A stretch of 64,000 nt of DNA from Centropus unirufus (taxonomy: Eukaryota; Chordata; Aves; Cuculiformes; Centropidae), in NCBI GenBank assembly GCA_013397695.1, contig VYZI01000035.1:1788062-1852061 (forward strand), in the 5' to 3' direction. The position numbers were made by a program, and so were the translations under genes. The notes beneath the pieces were generated by a model, which was not told where the DNA came from, made no database searches, and was given only the letters and a program-made list of their open reading frames with translations. Below are positions 62,170 through 64,000 of this stretch, piece after piece. Positions within the stretch are counted from its first letter, which is position 1. Each line of letters begins with the position of its first letter.

Positions 62170-62345
62170 CTGTAGCAGATGGTAAAATATTGGCATGTGG
62201 CAGGAAGTGACTTGTGCTGAAGAGGCCCCTCTGTATAATAAATGACCAGGAAATGACAAGCAATACGTCAAGTTTACAGATGTGTCCTGCCACACTGCGG
62301 GAAGCCAGCAGAGGTGGAAAGCGGCTGCGTGGAATCCTACACACC
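62170..62345 (+). mobile_element. Possible CR1-like reverse transcriptase remnant
   Basis: 'ctctgtataataaatgaccag' followed by 'aatacgtcaagtttacagatg' recalls the F-I-N-D ... K-F-A-D active-site neighbourhood of CR1 ORF2. The match is short and broken by a frameshift. Confidence 0.25.
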
Positions 62346-62459
62346 AAGTGACAGAAAGTGCAGAAGCAAAAGGTGAATTGAGCCATTCTGCAGAAGCAAA
62401 AGCCATCCGGCTGGACTTAGATGTCTCTGAATGAGGAAAAAGGCCAATATTTTCTCTCT

Positions 62460-62640
62460 ACAGGGATTCATTGATAGCGACTGGCAGCAGTTGATGTCGA
62501 CTGTTCCCCATGAGGCCCTCAGACCTGTGGCCACAGTAGACCCATGGAACAGCGTTAACTCCCCTGAAGAAGACCATGCCGCTCCTGAAAGGTTCTGCAA
62601 GGGGGAAAGAGAGGGGAGGGATGGATACAAGGAAATTTCC
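62460..62640 (+). mobile_element. Possible ERV-derived fragment
   Basis: 'ccctcagacctgtggccacagtagacccatggaacagcg', then 'gaagaagaccatgccgctcctgaaagg' and a purine-rich run resemble the sequence just inside the 3' LTR of common avian ERVs. A 70-codon frame (62431-62643) crosses it. No LTR was found next to it. Confidence 0.33.
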
Positions 62641-63529
62641 TAGCGCTGGAAGGCAAACACAAAGTACCCAGCCATTCAGACCTATACCCACCATAACACA
62701 TGGCACGGGACTAGCGGTGTGGCTCCTTCAGGGATGCTGCTCATGCCACAGGCCCATGGTGGGGGAATCAAAGCTCCCACATTCCACTGGGGAGAAGCCG
62801 TGTATGGCCATAGCAGCACAGCCAGGCAGAGGTGCCCCAGGGAAGCTCTGTGGCCGGAGCGTGTAAGGGGGGAACCTCCCACCATGGACAACCATGGCAG
62901 TGCTGCCCACACACGGACCATTCCTGCCAGGCATGGGAAGAGGCTTTGGTATTTTAAAGGGTGGATGCTTGGCAGGCCACCAGTGCCAGATTTGCTGCTG
63001 TTGATACAAAAAGTAACAAATAATAAAAACTTGAAATATTTTAAGCTAAAGTAGATTAAGCTCATCTATCTGTTTTTTTCAAAGTTAGACAGAACGCCTC
63101 TCTGATAGAGGATGTGTTTTCCAAGCAGTGCTCTTCCAGACACTCTTCATGGGAGATGCCAACGCCTTGTGTTCCGTGTGATCCGTGCTGAACAAAAGGG
63201 TCTCTGGAAACACCACCGTTCGCAGTTCTTTCCCTGTCTCAAACGCAAAATCAGAGCTGGCTCCGGAGCTCTGAATTAGCACGAGATTTGACTGAAGTTC
63301 ATAATCACATTAAAATCGGTCTTGGGAAGTAACAGAATATGCAAAGGGTCCATGGGAAAGTTTATACACCTGCGCTAAGTGGGAAACAGTCTGGAACCAG
63401 CTTTTGTCTCGCCGCACACCATGGGTGCAGATCACTCTCTCCCGTTGCCCAGGCCTGATTAAACGGTGCTTGCTAAACTCCAAAACGGTTCTTGGGAGAA
63501 TTTTTTTGCCGGCATTTTCAGCATCACGG
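62641..63529. other. Upstream flank of CpG island, no gene confirmed
   Basis: Composition rises in GC. Overlapping frames of more than 90 codons on both strands between 62682 and 63065 reflect low stop density, not coding. A short segment at 62866-62915 resembles 63534-63585 inside the island. Confidence 0.45.
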
Positions 63530-63921
63530 GTTGAAGGGGGAACCCGCTGCCATGGACACGCACGGCGGCGCTGCCCGTGCAGGGTGATGCTCGGGGTGTT
63601 TTCCAAGGGGATGCAGCAGGGCTGCTGCTAGGGCACGGAAGAGCCCGCAGGACACGAACCGGGGGCCGCCCCGGCGCCCGCCTCGCGCCCCGCCTGCAGG
63701 ACCACGGCGCGCGCTGCGCCGCGCGGGCCCCGCTCTTTCCGCCCGGTACCGCCGCTCCGCTCTCCCCGGGCGGGGCGCATGCGCAGCGCCGCGCCGGCCG
63801 GCTCCACACCGGCGGAAAGGCGAGCGGAGACCCGGCCGGGCGATGGACGGCGCCGGCAGGGAGGAGCTGGGTGAGGCGCGGCGGGCGGCGCGGCGGTGGG
63901 AGCGGCTGAGCGGCGCCTCGC
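63530..63921 (+). promoter_or_regulatory. CpG-island promoter with GC box and NRF-1 site
   Basis: CpG density and GC content rise sharply from about 63530 and become extreme after 63650, unlike anything else in the window. The palindrome GCGCATGCGC at 63775-63784 is a textbook NRF-1 core. GGGCGGGGC at 63768-63776 is an overlapping GC box of the Sp1/KLF type. No TATA box lies nearby, as is usual for broadly expressed genes with CpG promoters. The start codon follows 58 bases after the NRF-1 core, so transcription probably starts between about 63785 and 63840. CpG promoters are often bidirectional, but no minus-strand gene is apparent. Confidence 0.85.
63843..63921 (+). CDS. First coding exon of an unidentified gene, truncated by gap
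   Basis: The ATG at 63843 has G at -3 and G at +4, a good Kozak context, and lies within the CpG island just after the NRF-1/GC-box cluster. The frame stays open from the ATG to the assembly gap at 63922 (26 codons). It begins MDGAGREELGEARRAARRWE, a charged, helix-prone N-terminus without signal peptide or membrane segment, which suggests a cytosolic or nuclear protein. An in-frame GTGAGG at 63871 offers an alternative in which exon 1 ends after CTGG and the intron begins there. I could not match the sequence to a known protein. The rest lies in or beyond the gap. Confidence 0.55.
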
Positions 63922-64000
63922 NNNNNNNNNNNNNNNNNNNNNNNNNNNNNNNNNNNNNNNNNNNNNNNNNNNNNNNNNNNNNNNNNNNNNNNNNNNNNNN
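63922..64000. other. Assembly gap to window end
   Basis: A run of undetermined bases removes the continuation of the first exon or the start of intron 1. Confidence 1.

Noticed and set aside
62682..63065. Overlapping frames of 93-127 codons on both strands
   Set aside because: Opposed open frames in GC-rich sequence are expected from low stop density. No splice or protein-family evidence separates them.
63459..63909. Frames of 110-116 codons on both strands inside the CpG island
   Set aside because: They are arginine-, proline- and alanine-rich translations of CpG-island DNA. The Kozak-supported ATG at 63843 lies in a different frame from the plus-strand one.
1..64000. tRNA, rRNA or snRNA genes
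   Set aside because: No cloverleaf-capable segment with box A and box B, and no ribosomal or snRNA signature, was found by eye. A covariance-model scan would be needed to be certain.

Overview
This window looks like vertebrate nuclear DNA, most likely from a bird. It is AT-rich and almost wholly non-coding. It contains at least a dozen fragments of CR1 non-LTR retrotransposons, on both strands and at several stages of decay. It also contains a few degraded MIR-type SINE pieces and remnants of avian endogenous retroviruses. One of these is an LTR fragment of the type that opens with TGTGGTGGTTTAACCCC, which I associate with bird genomes. I saw no Alu, L1 or rodent SINE, and nothing prokaryotic: no operons, no CRISPR array, no dense coding.

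Layout. From 1 to about 18.6 kb there are CR1 pieces at 1763-2510 (-), 3108-3548 (+), 9530-9589 (+), 12688-13400 (-) and 17800-18600 (+), plus an ERV remnant at about 11.64-12.69 kb. From 18.6 to 31 kb there is a MIR-like copy (19.4 kb), old CR1 remnants (20.1, 25.0 and 28.1 kb), a probable LTR (23.69-24.33 kb) and two more MIR-like pieces (26.0 and 30.1 kb). A 125-base assembly gap lies at 32393-32517. From 33 to 57 kb there are two copies of an unclassified GC-rich repeat (33.64 and 53.65 kb), two CR1 tails, an LTR fragment at 43 kb and long stretches without recognisable elements. From 56 to 63 kb there are three more CR1 pieces and a possible ERV piece.

The only well-supported gene signal is at the right edge. 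A CpG island begins at about 63.53 kb and carries a GC box and a perfect NRF-1-type palindrome. It contains an ATG in good Kozak context at 63843 whose frame stays open into the terminal gap at 63922. The gene continues rightward outside the window and I could not name it.

Several short plus-strand segments have good splice-site context and an open frame (for example 1493-1550, 21113-21164, 23332-23395, 38737-38836 and 51902-51961). They could be small exons of a gene or lncRNA whose promoter lies left of the window, but pseudo-exons of this kind are common by chance. They are listed with low confidence. The other long open reading frames are mostly CR1 or ERV debris, or chance frames. Minus-strand splice sites were only lightly scanned.
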